Origin: Wurfbainia villosa
Lineage: Eukaryota > Streptophyta > Magnoliopsida > Zingiberales > Zingiberaceae
Length of the DNA: 64,000 nucleotides
Assembly (NCBI GenBank): GCA_025175895.1
Contig: CM046005.1
Span: forward strand, 61,342,325-61,406,324
Direction of reading: 5' to 3'
The number at the start of each line of letters is the position of its first letter. Positions within the stretch are counted from its first letter, which is position 1. Shown here piece after piece: positions 1-11,770 of the stretch. The notes beneath the pieces were generated by a model. That model was not told where the DNA came from. It worked only from the letters and a program-made list of their open reading frames with translations, and ran no database searches. Both the position numbers and the translations under genes were made by a program.

Positions 1-679
1 TAGAAAAATCATCTACTATTACCAAGCAATATTTACTACCAATTATAGATGGGGTACTATGGCAATCAAATAAATCCATATGTAGTAATTCTAATGGTAA
101 AGCGGTACTAAGTAAATTTTTACCTTTGTGTGATGTTTTTGATTGTTTCCCTTCTTGACAAGAATCACACATCTTGTCCTTGAGATATTCGACTCTAGGC
201 AATCCTTTGACTAGCTTTAATTTTGCTATTTTGGTTATATTCTTCATGTTTATGTGACCTAGTCTCCTATGTCAAAGCCAACTTTCTTCCTCTTTTGCAA
301 TAAGACACTTAGTGGAAGGATTAGTAGCATAAGATAAATCAACATAATATATATTTGATTTTCTAAAGCCTACTAACATGCAATCATTTATAGTTTTGTG
401 TCTTATAAAGCATTTTGAGGAATCAAACTTAACATCAAAATTTGCATCACATAATTGGCTTACACTAAGTAAGTTAAATTTCATATTTTTAACTAATAGA
501 ACTTTATGAATAGCAAGATTGGGAGATACCTCAATGGTGCCCTTTCCTAGAATTTTAAGTTTATTGCCAAATGACACTTTTCCTTTGCTAGTATGGTTGA
601 TAGTGGAGAATTTTCTCTCATCCCCGGTCATATGCTTTGAGCACCCACTATCAACTATCCATAAGCTTGGTTCTTCTAC
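1..679 (-). pseudogene. pol fragment: protease, pre-integrase and integrase start
   Basis: Continues in the same frame as gag after one TAG stop at 680-682. First comes the aspartic protease motif W-I-V-D-S-G-C-S-K-H-M (about 620-655), then the GAG-pre-integrase domain ending E-E-E-S-W-L, then the integrase HHCC zinc finger (H-R-R-L-G-H, later C-D-S-C-Q-E-G-K) and the start of the rve core (H-M-D-L-F-D-C-H; Y-C-L-V-I-V-D-D-F-S). A TGA at about 270-272 stands where the family has Trp in S-W-L-W-H, so the frame is broken there too. The role would be polyprotein cleavage and cDNA integration. As it stands it is not functional, and it is truncated by the window edge. Confidence 0.85.
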
Positions 680-2317
680 CTATATCACATGAAAAATACA
701 ATCCTTAGGTACCCAAATCTTAGGACCACTAGCATCAATTATAAATTTTTTAGGTACCCATGCTTTTCTCCCCTTGCTTTTAATCATGGATTTTCTACTA
801 ACTAGGGATGCAAATGCTACCTCTTTCTCCTTAGGTCTATATCCTAAACCGGCCTTATTGTAAATTGCCCTTTGGTCCTTAATAATCATATCTAGATATT
901 TAGAACCATTGGTGAACTTTTCTAGGCATATTCTTAATTTACTTATTTCTTTTCTTAACTCATCATTTTCATCCCTAAGAGTACAATCATTATCACTAGA
1001 TGATTTATCACATGATGCATCTATATTCTTAAATGATTTGATTTCTAATTTTAGATCTTTAATCCTAGTTTTTGATCTATTTAAAGCATTTTGTAAACAT
1101 GCAATAGTTTTATAAAGTAAATCTACTTTGGGTGAGTCATTTACTTCATCATCATCACTTGATGATGATTCATCACTTGAAGAGGAAGAAGACTCCTCGC
1201 TTGAGCTTCCGGTTTCTTCCAATGCCATGAGGGCTAAGTTCCGGGTTGAATGGCAAACTTCTTCATCATCGGTAGACTCCTCCATACTTAGAGTATCCCA
1301 CGTTTGTGCCATCATCGCCTCCTTCTTCTTCTTTTCCTTCTTTTCCTTCTTCTTCTTATCCTTCTCCTCCTTTTTCTTTAGTTCCGGGCAATTTGGCTTT
1401 ATGTTCCTTTTCTTGTTACAACCAAAACACGTCACGTTAGAAATAGAATTTGAATTGTTAGAAGATTTACCTCTTGAGGATTGAAACATCCTCTTCACAT
1501 CTTTCTTGGTGAGCCTCCTTGACTTCCCACCAAATTTCTTGACGTAGTGTGCTACCTCACTTGCCGACAACTCATCCTCACTACTTGATGAGTCCTCCTC
1601 GGATTCAGATGAGGAAGACACCTCCTTCTTTTCCTTTTTCTTCTTCTCCTTCTTTCCTACAAAAAGAGCTATACCCTTCTCTTTGGATGAAGTGTTAGCT
1701 TGTTCATGCAATTGAAATTCACAAAATAACTCATCTAATTTAACTAATGAAAGATCCCTAGAAACCTTATAGGCATCTACCATTGAGGCCCATAAGGTGG
1801 TCCTAGGGAAGGCTTGTAGTACATACCTCACAAGGTCTCGGTTGTCGACCTTTTCACCTATAACGTGTAGTCCGTTGACTACTTCCTTGAAGCGCCCGTG
1901 CATTTGGCTCACGGTTTCGTTTGTCTTCATAGTGAAGCTTTGGAGTTGGCCAATCAAAAGGTCCCTCTTGGCCCTTCTTGTCTCTTTGGATCCTTCATTG
2001 AGTTCGATGAGCTTCTCCCAAAGCTCTTTTGTGGAATTGAATGGCCCGACCTTAGAAAGTTGCTCCTTGGATAGACCACATTGAAGTGTGGTCGTTGCTT
2101 TTGCATTTGCTTGTGCTTTCTTGGCCATCTCTCTTGTCCAATCCATTGTCGTAGTGGTGCTCCAATTCACGACCGGGCTTCTCAAAACCATCTACAACAC
2201 TAAACCAATTTTCAATATCGCTCATTAAATAATACTCCATCCTACCTTTCCAATATCCAAAATCGCTTGCCGTCGAAGAACGGAGGCCTCGCTGCTATAC
2301 CCCTCTTGAAATGCCAT
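680..2317 (-). pseudogene. gag: gag polyprotein of Sirevirus-like element
   Basis: Gag forms the virus-like particle and packages element RNA. The start is taken at the ATG at 2317 (M-A-F-Q-E-G), which lies just after the PBS; two small frameshifts between about 2245 and 2295 join it to the long open frame (680-2191, 503 codons). Residues of the UBN2-type copia gag domain are recognisable (L-Q-C-G-L-S-K-E; L-W-A-S-M-V-D-A-Y-K-V-S). A Lys/Glu- and Ser/Asp-rich linker follows. The zinc knuckle reads C-F-G-C-N-K-K-R-N-I-K-P-N-C, so the usual His is replaced by Asn. A second Lys/Glu tract and a coiled-coil-like stretch (about codons 360-430) precede the end at W-V-P-K-D-C-I-F. The frame ends in TAG directly before protease. 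Confidence 0.85.
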
Positions 2318-2358
2318 CTTTGCTCCGGTTGATTGCTAGATCTTCCGATGCGATCCGG

Positions 2359-2372
2359 GCTCTGATACCACT
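2359..2372 (-). promoter_or_regulatory. Primer-binding site (initiator Met-tRNA type)
   Basis: On the minus strand AGTGGTATCAGAGC follows the LTR end ...TCCTAACA directly. This is the common plant copia PBS, complementary to the 3' end of initiator tRNA-Met. Confidence 0.9.
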
Positions 2373-3571
2373 TGTTAGGAATCGTTGGAATAGCTAGAGG
2401 GGGGTGAATAGCATTTTTCGGTTTCTACAAGAAGATTAGCGGAAGCAAACACAATAATATATGTAAAAACAAAATCAAACGCAAACAAGGCCTTTTACGT
2501 GGTTCGGAGATAACGCTCCTACTCCACGGCGATCCTTGAGGTGGATCAATCCAAGCAAATCCACTAATGAGCTTTCTTTACACCACAACTCCTCTTCTTT
2601 ACAAAAGATGTTGATCTAAGCTTAGAGAGAAGAGGAGGAGATTTAAATCACTTAGAAAGCTAAAGAATTCGTGGAGGCTGTTGAGAAAGATTGGAGAATA
2701 AGCATTAACCCCAAAAACCTCCACCAGCCCTCTTTTTATAGAGAAGAGTCTGATTTTCCCGTTGGAGCCCGATCAGTCGACTGATGTACAACATCACCGA
2801 TCACGCATGGTTAACGGCTTCAATAGCCGATTCGCGGGATTGAGTCGTTTCATCCAACGACACTTCATCACGATCCGATCCTCCATCACCGATCGGTGAT
2901 GGAGGATCGATCGAGTGATCACGGCCGCAATGAGTGCGACTCCATTCTCGCTCGTTTTTATGTCTATCACGATCACATCGCTTGGCGGCCGATCGACAAC
3001 ATCATCGATCGTCTTGGTCACAGCGATCAGCCGATCGGTCGGGTTTTATCCCGACTCACCGATCACCGACTGGGCCGATCGATACATCGACGCCGATCGA
3101 TACTTATCAAGTGTGAATATTTCACACTTGATTTCACCCCCTAGACCTACACTTAACCTCCTAGCTCTTCCTTAAGCCTTGCGCCTTCAGGATCCCTCCG
3201 AGTCTGTGACTTGTTCGTCCTTTGCGCCTTGCTTCCAAGAGCTTTCTTTGGTTTTGTCATGTCTAGAGTTTTCCTTTGCCAAAGCGTGCTTGGACTTTAT
3301 GCCGCCAAGTCTACATGCTTGGACTTACGCTGCCAAGACTTGCTTTTGGACTCCCTTTGCCAAGATCCGTTTGGACTTAATGCTGCCAAGACAACATGCT
3401 TGGTCTTATGCCGCCAAACCTTTACCTTGGACTCTTCTTTCACCAAGTCTTCATACTTGGATTTTCCTGTTACTTAAACATCATCACAATTTAGAACACA
3501 AATTGTTGCCTAACTTAGATGATTATCCAAACATCAAAACATAAAATGCTTGGGGCATTGTTGCACCAACA
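2373..3571 (-). repeat. 5' LTR of the Sirevirus-like element
   Basis: 1199 bp, minus-strand TGTTGGTGCAAC...TTCCTAACA with TG/CA ends. A TATA-like box lies at about 2733-2742 (CTATAAAAAGAGG on the minus strand). U3 holds degenerate repeats containing CCAAG/CTTGG with GCCGCCAAG-type spacing (3285-3470), and a GATCG-rich stretch at 2770-3100. The downstream part carries the usual Sirevirus string GGTGAATAGC before the terminus. The sister 3' LTR is outside the window. Confidence 0.88.
2877..2908. repeat. Perfect 32-bp palindrome in U3
   Basis: The half-site GATCCTCCATCACCGA is followed immediately by its exact reverse complement. It sits in the GATCG-rich part of the LTR. Related LTRs carry ATCAGTCGACTGAT-type palindromes at similar places. 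Confidence 0.9.
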
Positions 3572-6538
3572 ATCTTCTCTATCTCCTCAGATGTTCTAGG
3601 ACACATATCCTTAGATAAAGGAACTCCATGCCTGAAAGGTAGAAAAACTTTCTTGGAGTTCTGCATGCTAAAATGATTCATAATGGTGTCTATGTATGAA
3701 TCTTGAGATAAGCACAACATCCTTTTCTTGCGATCCCTTATAACCTTGATTCCAATGATGTGTCCCACTTCTCCCAAGTCCATCATATCAAACTGTTTGG
3801 ACAATCACACCCTTACATCCGATAACACCTTGACATTGTTGCCAATTAACAAAATGTCATCTACGTATAGGACAAGAAATACCACTACTTTTCCATCATA
3901 TCTCTTGTATACACAAGACTCATCCGGACTTTAAATAAATCCATAAGACTGGATTACCTCATCAAAGCGGATGTTCCAAGACCTCAAAGCTTGCTTCAAT
4001 ATATAAATGGACCGATTAAGCTTGCACACAAGATGCTCTTTGCCCTTTGCAATGAATCCCTCTGGTTGCTTCATATAGATGTTTTTCTCAAGTCTTCCAT
4101 TACGGAAAGCTGTCTTGACATCCATCTGTCATACCTCATAATCCATATGAGCAGCAATACACAAGAGAATATGGATAGAATTAAGCATGGCTACCGGCGA
4201 AAAGGTCTCCTGATAATCGATACCCTCTTTCTGAGTATACCCCTTCGCAACAAGCCTCGCTTTGAAGGTCTAAACCTTCCCGTCTATTCCTCTCTTTCTT
4301 TTGTAGATCCACTTGCATCCAATGAATTTTACACCATTGGGTGGTTCTACTAGCTCCCAGACCTTATTTGAATCCATAGATTCAATCTCAGTATTCATTG
4401 CACTTTGCCAAGATACCGCATCTTTATCTTGGATTCCCTCGTCATATGTCCAGGGATCAGGTTCATGTTCGCCAGGGACCAAATCAGAAGATTCTCCCAA
4501 GAACATGAATCTATCAGGTTGTCTCACAACCCTCCCACTACGATGAGGTATCACCTGTGTATCCTTTGTGACACGTGGTGCAGTGACTTGTGGTATATTC
4601 TCTTGTCCCGGTGGTACTAAAGAAGTGACTTCCTCTTTTAATTCCTCCAGAACAATCTTACTCATGGGCTTGTGGTTCATCACATAGTCTTCCTCTAGAA
4701 ATTTAGCGTTCATGCTAACGATCACCCTCTGATCTCTAGGACTATAAAACAAACCTCCTTTTGTTCCTCTAGGATAGCCAACGAACATGCGTACTTCTAT
4801 ACGATGTTCCAACATACCAGCATCTGCCTTCAGCATATGTGCTGGACTCCCCCAAATCCGAATATGTCTTAGACAAGACTTTCGCCCAGTCCACAATTCT
4901 GTGGGAGTAGAAGGCACTGATTTAGATGGTACCAAGTTTAGAATATACAATGTCGTATCTAGAGCATATCCCCAGAATGAGTCTGACAACTCAGAATAAC
5001 TCATCATCGATCTAACCATCTCCATAAGAGTCTTATTCCTTCGCTCTACTACACCATTCTGCTGGGGTGTACCAGGTGCAGACAATTGGGATTGAATCCC
5101 AGCCTCTGACAAGTAATTCATAAACTCTCCCAACAGATACTCACCACCACGATCAGATCGCAGTGTCTTGATACTTTTACCTTGACGTTTCTCCACATCA
5201 TCCTTGAATTCTTTGAACTTGTCAAAGCATTTAGACTTGCGGCGCATTAAGTAAATGTATCCATATCTTGAATAATCGTCTATGAAGGTGACGATATATT
5301 CAAAACCACCTCTAGCCTAGATAGTCATAGGACCACACAAATCAGAATGAACCAATTCCAACACATCTTTGGCTCTATACCCCTTGGCCTTAAAAGACCT
5401 CTTGGTCATTTTTCCCTCCAAGCAAGATTCACAGGTTGGGAAATCTTCCACCACTAATGAACCCAGAGGTCCATCAGCTATCAACCTTTGAATTCTTCTT
5501 AGGTTAATATGACCAAGTCTTAGATGTCAATGATATGTTTGGTTCATCTTCGAAGGTTCTTTTCTCTTATTGGAATTAGAAGATGAGTTATTAACTTCTA
5601 TTTGGATCGTGGGATCTTTTGGTTCAAGTGTATATAAATATCCTATCAATGCACCCGAATAGATAGTCTCCCTATTCCTTTTTATAACAACTCTGTTATT
5701 AAAAGAAATAGAATATCCATCCATAAACAATTTAGAAACTGAAATTAAATTCTTTCTAAATAAAGGTACATAAAGGCAATTTTTAAGAACCAAAGTTTTA
5801 TTCCTATCAAAAGATAAATAAACATCTCCCACTGCAATAGCTGCCACCTTCGTGGCATTGCCCAAGTAAATGGTAATCTCCCCCTCAACTAGTCGTCGGG
5901 TTTCATGGAACCCCTGTAAAGTATTGCAGACATGATCAGTGGCTTCCGTATCTACACACCAAGTGCCGGTAGATAACACCGCTAACCATGTTTCAACAAC
6001 TAGACCAAAGGATATACCTTTGTTCTGCTTCCGATTGGGGCAGTCCTTCTTCCAATGTCCATCCTACTTGCAAGCGAAGTACTTGTCTATCGTCTTCTTC
6101 ACTCCTCCCTGAGTTCCTCCCACCACCTTTGCCCCAGCTTGTTTCTTCTTCTTCTTGCCTTTCGGCTTAAAAGTTGAAACCTTTTGGGCAACCATGGCTT
6201 GCGCCTAAGCACTCTGACGAAAAAGCCCCTTTTCCACCTGGAGTTCTGTCAGAAGCTCCGCCAACGAATACAACCTCTTATTCATGTTGTAATTCAGGCG
6301 AAACTGCTCAAAACTTCTAGGTAGAGATTGGAGTATGATATCGACCTGGGTTTCCCCATCGATCTCAGCTTCGAGGACTTCCAGCTCATTCGCAGGCTTA
6401 GGAGGACACTCTTCGAAGACTGCATACTTGTACTCTTCAACAGTTAAGACAATATCTAGATTCCTTTTTCCAATCAACATAATTATGTACAGTAAGTTTA
6501 TTTTCCTTTAGTATCACAGCAAGTGGACTGAAAGTCAT
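3572..6538 (-). pseudogene. gag-pol polyprotein of element B, broken and truncated
   Basis: The start is the ATG at 6538 (M-T-F-S-P-L-A-V-I-L). A frameshift near 6480 leads into gag (6205-6480), which jumps from P-P-K-P to N-E-L-E-V-L and so lacks about 91 residues that element A has. The zinc knuckle region (about 6040-6075) has a stop (TAG) at its second Cys. Protease reads W-C-V-D-T-E-A-T-D-H, where Glu replaces the catalytic-loop Gly. Integrase shows C-E-S-C-L-E-G-K, L-R-S-D-R-G-G-E-Y and Q-N-G-V-V-E-R-R-N (second Asp and catalytic Glu present). RT begins at about 4500 with W-E-L-V-E-P-P and C-K-W-I-Y-K-R-K, and runs through D-V-K-T-A-F to L-S-K-Q-F-D-M. The frame is cut at 3572. Several stops and shifts separate the pieces, so it is inactive. 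Confidence 0.85.
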
Positions 6539-7583
6539 TTTTGAAAGAAAACCTAAGAATCACATAGATCAAAAACATTAGATTTCAAAAATTATTGATT
6601 CCTTAGACAATAAAATTTTAAAATCAACCAACACCTCAAAACACCGAGAATGTCATATGCCATAATAGTGTGGACGTATACAAATTCTACATTTGTAAGA
6701 GGAGGTTTTACTCATTAATTTTACTATCTTGTCAACCTAACTTTTTGACAAGTAAAATTAATAGTTGGTTCCTCTTCGACCCTACAAATAAAAGCAGTGA
6801 CTCTGATGGGGAGGATACTTATATTTGTATCTAAGTGTTCACCATTACTTGGTACCAAGGTAATTATCTCGGGTTATGTGCCTTCCGATGGAGAAGTACA
6901 CACGCTCCTTAATAATTTCCTATAACCATATTTGACCTTGTGATTCGCAAACAAACTCACTCGATGGGGAGGAAGGTACTCAGAGCCGACGTGCAAGTTT
7001 GTTTGCATCACATGTCAAATCGTAATGGAGGCCGTGGGAATTTATAAAAATATCCATCTCCCACTTAGTAATTTAAAATTGAGGAATTTTCTAGCCAACG
7101 ATATGCATATCAAACAATAAGCAATAAATATGAAAAATAAATATTTTCCAACTATTATGGCTTTTGTCTTCAATATGTCTCCCATCATATCGCCATCTCG
7201 TCCGCTCCTCCCTACGCTATGTACAAGCCATCCGGAGATCCGAGCCGAGAAAAACTATTTTAATTTACATCCATCGATCCTATACTCCACGAGGGAGTGT
7301 ACATGAAATCTAGATCGATAGTAAACTAAAATAAAAAGAGTCAATAAACAATGTCGTATCTAATTATAAAAGTATAATACTAGCCTCGTCAACCCTGAGG
7401 ATTCAACAAAAAAATACAATTAAACATATACAATCACATACACACATATGGCCATAATTGTTGGATCCTATGCTTGCAACCAAAAAGTTAACCTACGCAC
7501 ATCCTACTATTATCCAGCACATATAATATTTGAAAAGTGTATAAAAGTAATCGAATCCTAAACACACAAAATCGGAAACCGTG
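6539..7583 (-). other. Untranslated leader of element B
   Basis: About 1 kb between PBS and gag with no convincing reading frame. It contains blocks that recur, in the same order, in the leaders of A (32168-33200), C (40903-41936) and E (53338-54373), for example CTACAAATAAAAGCAGTGAC and GATGGGGAGGA. I infer structured RNA or packaging functions only from position and conservation. Confidence 0.7.
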
Positions 7584-7599
7584 GCTCTGATACCACTTT
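7584..7599 (-). promoter_or_regulatory. Primer-binding site of element B
   Basis: Minus-strand AAAGTGGTATCAGAGC lies directly next to the LTR end; initiator tRNA-Met type. Confidence 0.88.
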
Positions 7600-9485
7600 T
7601 GAAGGTAGGAAACTTTGCTTCCCAATTCAACTCGGTCGCTTGTTCATGGTGATCCCTTCTAAGTCCCCGGATAAAATAATTTATCCTTGACAAGAGAGAT
7701 TACCCAAGCTACCGTTTCTTCGTCGTGCTATTCGATTAGAGTGGTCGCTTGAACAAACTTGTTGTTCAAGCCACCAACCTCTATTCTACGAATAGCCGCG
7801 GAATAGACGATGTACGGATCATCGGCTTTTGTGTTTGTATTCGGGGTCCAAGTTAATTTAGCCATAAAACAAAGCATACAACATGCATATAATTGAAAAA
7901 CAATCATAGACATAACACAAAAAAATATAAAACAACATTTATACCTCTCGATCTTCTATTTTATGTCCTTCCTCCTTTTGGACGTCGTGTGGGCGACGAT
8001 CTTCCAAAAGTTGAAGCCTCCTAGATCACCAATCTTCTTTCCTTGCTCGCTCCGAACAAGAGGAAGAATAGAAACAAAACACTTCTCCTTCTTTCAACCA
8101 ACCACCAAGCTCCAAGCTTGGTGCTTGCCGCCGGCTAAGAAGAAGAACCAAGAGAAGTGAACGCCGGCCAAAACTCTAAGGGAAGAGACCCTAGACATTT
8201 TTCACCGGCCAAGGAGAAGAGGGAATCTTGGTTGGGTGCCGGTCAAGGTGGATAGAAGAAGGAGGGGCGCCAGCAACCCTAAGGAAGAAGAAAACCTTCT
8301 TTAATTGTGGTCGCCCAAACCCTTCTCCAAAAACCCTAGCCTCCTTTTGTTTCTTGCCGCCCAAGCCAAAAGAAACAAAACCCTAATCTCTCTTCATCCC
8401 ACACCAAAGCCTTAAGACCCCTTTTATAGAGTTAGGCTTAAGTCTCCTTTTAATCTCAACCGTCGGTTCTAGGGATTTAATCTCAACCGTCAGATCAAGA
8501 GATTTAATCTCAACCGTCAGATCTAGAGATTTAATCTACACCGTCGGATCTAGAGTTTTGTTTTCAACCATTGGATCTAGGCTTCATGAGGTTTTAATAG
8601 GCTACAATAGGGACCATGAGGAGGAGTTGGATCTTGGCCACCCAATGGATCAAACCCACATAAAGTCCGATCCATTAATGATAATTCAATCCACTAGAGG
8701 ATTATCATTTATCTACCTCACCAACCCCCATAAGTTAATATGGGCTCCATATATATTATTTGTATATTTTTCTCCCAGTGTTTAAGATCTTGAATGTTCG
8801 TCGATTAATTAATTTAATGATAATTAATTAATCAACATCTAACTCCATGAGTAGGACCACTCAACCTTATCATCATGTCGGACCAAGTCTACCTGTAGGG
8901 TTTATATGATGAACCTTATGAGCTCCTCAAGAGGACATCATCATCCTAATATATAGGACACGGTTTCCTCCTATAATCAACGGTACACCATATAAATAAT
9001 ATCATTTCCCAACTTATCGAGCCTATCGATTTAATCTATAAATCTCGCCCATTGGTAAATCAAAGAAATGAATACTAAGTATATGTTCCCGTTATTATAT
9101 CGGGATTAAGAGCATGTACAATATAATATCTGAGGTCCGATTCGATTATGTAGTCAACAATGAATCGAATCACCTCTAAGTCAGTCCTGCTCAATACACA
9201 CAAAGTGTACTAGTGTGATTCTATGGTCAAGACAAACCAATACCAAATCATACTATAACCATACAAATGGTTTGTCCAAAGCCATCTTGGTTGTGAGCCT
9301 TTAGTTATACTCTACAAGGAGATGATAACATGATCTACCGTGTGACACTACACACCATGTTATCTACAATGTAATGTATTAGACAATATGCATAACCATA
9401 AATATGCAAACAATGATCATGTGATTCTTATTTCAAAATAAAGATGTTCATACAAAAGATAGACTTTTCAGTATACATCCCAACA
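7600..9485 (-). repeat. 5' LTR of element B
   Basis: 1886 bp, minus-strand TGTTGGGATGTATACTG...CTACCTTCA. A TATA box CTATAAAAG lies at 8421-8429 on the minus strand, with about five tandem AACCGTCGGATCTAG-type units (about 8455-8580) just upstream of it. Similar LTRs form the solo LTR at 26258-28103 and the 5' LTR of E. Confidence 0.88.
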
Positions 9486-9597
9486 AAATGCAGTTATATT
9501 AAATTAACTATCCTCCACTTCCCCCTACTACATCCCATCCTCTGGCATACCCCCTTCCTCCTTATTTTGTCATATTAGAAAGAAACCCTGAAATTTT

Positions 9598-10330
9598 TAA
9601 GCGGCTTAGGAAATGAACATACCACTTGGGAAATGAATATACTGCTCAAGAAATGAACATACTGCTCGGGAAATGAACATACTGCTCTGGAACTGAACAT
9701 ACCGCTCTAGAAATAACTTAACTGCTCGGAACTCTATATAGACTGCTTCGCTAGTACTATACTTAATCACTTCCCTGCACTATCCTATTCACCCCTAACG
9801 TACTCAAGAATTATACATACCGCTCTGTAAATGTACATACTGCTCGGGAAATATACATACTGCTCGAAAAATACACATACTGCTCTGAAACTGAACATAC
9901 TACTCTGGAAATGAACATACCGCTCTAGAAATGACTTAACTGCTCGGGATTCTGTATAGACTGCTTCGCTATCACTATATTTATTCACTGCACTACACTT
10001 CCCTATTCACCCCTATCATGCTCAGGAATTATACATACCGCTCTTGAAATGCACATACTGCTCGGGAAATACACATACTGCTTTGAAACTAAATATACTG
10101 CTCTAGAAATGAACATACCACTCTGGAAATGACTTAACTGCTCGGAATTTTGTATAGACTGCTTCGCTATCACTATACTTAATCACTGCACTACACTGCC
10201 CTATCACCCCTACCATGCCCAGAAATCATACATACCATTCTAAAAATACACATACTACTCGGGGAAATACACATACTTCTCTGAAACTGAACATACTGCT
10301 CTGCAATTACCTAAATTGCCCAGGAAACAC
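9598..10330 (+). repeat. Left subterminal array (GAACATACTGCTCGGGAAAT units)
   Basis: Tandem, mostly 20-bp units such as GAACATACTGCTCGGGAAAT, grouped into higher-order units of about 200 bp. Each higher-order unit carries TATAGACTGCTTCGCTA (near 9736, 9954 and 10152) and CACTGCACTACAC-like spacers. Confidence 0.85.
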
Positions 10331-10849
10331 ATAAGCAGCTCATGCAACCTTCTAACTGCTCTGAAAACCCTGACTCCATCAGCTACATTCCCCCACGAAG
10401 ACTATAACGCCACTAATATGGAATATGTAAAAGGTTCTTAAGGCCTTTATGCCTCTTATAACAGCCTATGTGCTATGTAGATACCTTCCCCCATGGGGAA
10501 CTATAATGGCAGCTATAATGGATAGGTAAATGCTAACGAGGCTCAATGCCTACCATGATAGTTTAAGTCCCAACTTCTATTGTGAGATTTTAAGGCCCTG
10601 CGCATAATGTGAGAGGTTAAGGACTTGCGCTTATTATGACACCTTATGGTTTATGGCATAATCTATATCAGTGAACACTTGTGAAACTTCACTCAACTTT
10701 GCTCTTTAGTTTCACTAAAAAGGGGGAATTTATGATGGGTGTGGGGTTTTTAGCTAAGGTAGTGAAGTCTTTTGGTATTTGCAACTAAAGTAGTAAAACT
10801 TTTATTGTTGGAGGTCAGGGCAGAGAAGTTTTTGTTCTTGAGCAGTATA
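10331..10849. other. Central non-coding part of the TIR element
   Basis: No open frame of note. A block containing AGTTTCACTAAAAAGGGGGA (near 10710) is repeated in degenerate form near 11075, so this centre is partly a direct duplication of right-arm sequence. Confidence 0.5.
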
Positions 10850-11770
10850 AGTAATGACTAAGAAGTAACTGTGTTGGTGGAGTAATTTGGGTATTAGCAG
10901 AATAGTATATGAAATTTCTGAGCAGTATATCTAATTCTTGAGCAGTATATGGGGCGCCAGAGTAGAGTAGGGGTAAACATAGTAACTGTATTCAGAAGTG
11001 TTGTTTGGCAAAATAGTCTATATAATTCCCGATCTCCTTACTTATAAAACTTTATTTGATTTCGCTCTTCAGTTTTACTAAAGAGGGGGAACTTATGATC
11101 GGGTCGGGGTTTTTTGTAATCAGATTAAAGCTTTTCCTAGGTAGTTTAGGCAATTTCTGAGCAGTATGTTTACTTCCTCAGCAGTATATGGGATTCTCGA
11201 GCCTGGTAAGGAAGAGTAGTGATGTATTGCTCAGAAGTGAAGTATGGTGTTGATAGGGTTGTAAGGGCCTTTCTTGAACAGTGTATGTGTTTCCCGAGCA
11301 GTATATGGAATTCCCGAGGCTGATAAGGAAGAGTGGTGTAGTGTTGTTCAAAAGAGAAGTATGGTGTTGACAGGGCAGTAAGAGCTTTTCCTGAGCAGTG
11401 TGTGTGTTTCCTGAGCAGTGTCTATTTTTTTCAAGTAGTATGTTTACTTCCCAAGCAGTATATAGGATTCCCGAGCCCAGTAAATAAGAGTAGTGTTGTA
11501 TTTTTCAGAAGTGAAGTATGGTGCTGATAGGGCAGTAAGAACCTTTCACGAATAGTGTATGTCTTCCCCGAATAGTGTATGTATTTCTCGAGTAGTGTAT
11601 GTATTTTTTGAGCTCTATAGGGGTGAGCAGGGGCAGTGTTGATCAATGCTTAGTATGGCATCGACGGAGTGGTATATGTCGAATCCCGAGCGGTTAGTAT
11701 ATTTCCCAAACAATATGTTCATTTCCCGAGTTGTATGTTCATTTCCCAAGTAGTATGTGCATTTCCCGAT
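10850..11770 (-). repeat. Right subterminal array, inverted relative to the left one
   Basis: Repeats of GAGCAGTATGTGTTTCCC type, the reverse complement of the left-array unit. Higher-order units of about 120-160 bp carry GAAGTATGGTGTTGA and AAGGAAGAGTAGTG (near 11200, 11330 and 11490). Confidence 0.85.

Larger units (their letters stand above)
1..3571 (-). mobile_element. Sirevirus-like Ty1/copia retrotransposon, 5' part (cut by window edge)
   Basis: Read on the minus strand this is 5' LTR (2373-3571), primer-binding site, gag, protease and the start of integrase; RT, RNase H and the 3' LTR lie left of the window. The protease signature D-S-G-C-S-K-H-M and a Lys/Glu/Ser-rich gag with one zinc knuckle are typical of the Sirevirus (SIRE/Maximus) branch. 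The outer LTR end at 3571 interrupts the RT frame of element B, so this insertion is younger than B. Both strand and family are clear; the lineage name is inferred from motifs only. Confidence 0.85.
3572..9485 (-). mobile_element. Copia element B (Tork-type), 5' part
   Basis: Minus-strand order: 5' LTR (7600-9485), PBS, about 1 kb leader, gag with an internal deletion, then protease, integrase and part of RT, broken off at 3572 by the Sirevirus-like insertion. The rest of RT, RNase H and the 3' LTR are off the left edge. It has the same domain order and close sequence similarity to elements A, C and E. Confidence 0.87.

Noticed and set aside
1128..1484. Plus-strand frame rich in Ser and Phe within the first gag
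   Set aside because: Shadow of the Lys/Glu- and Ser-rich gag linker on the other strand.
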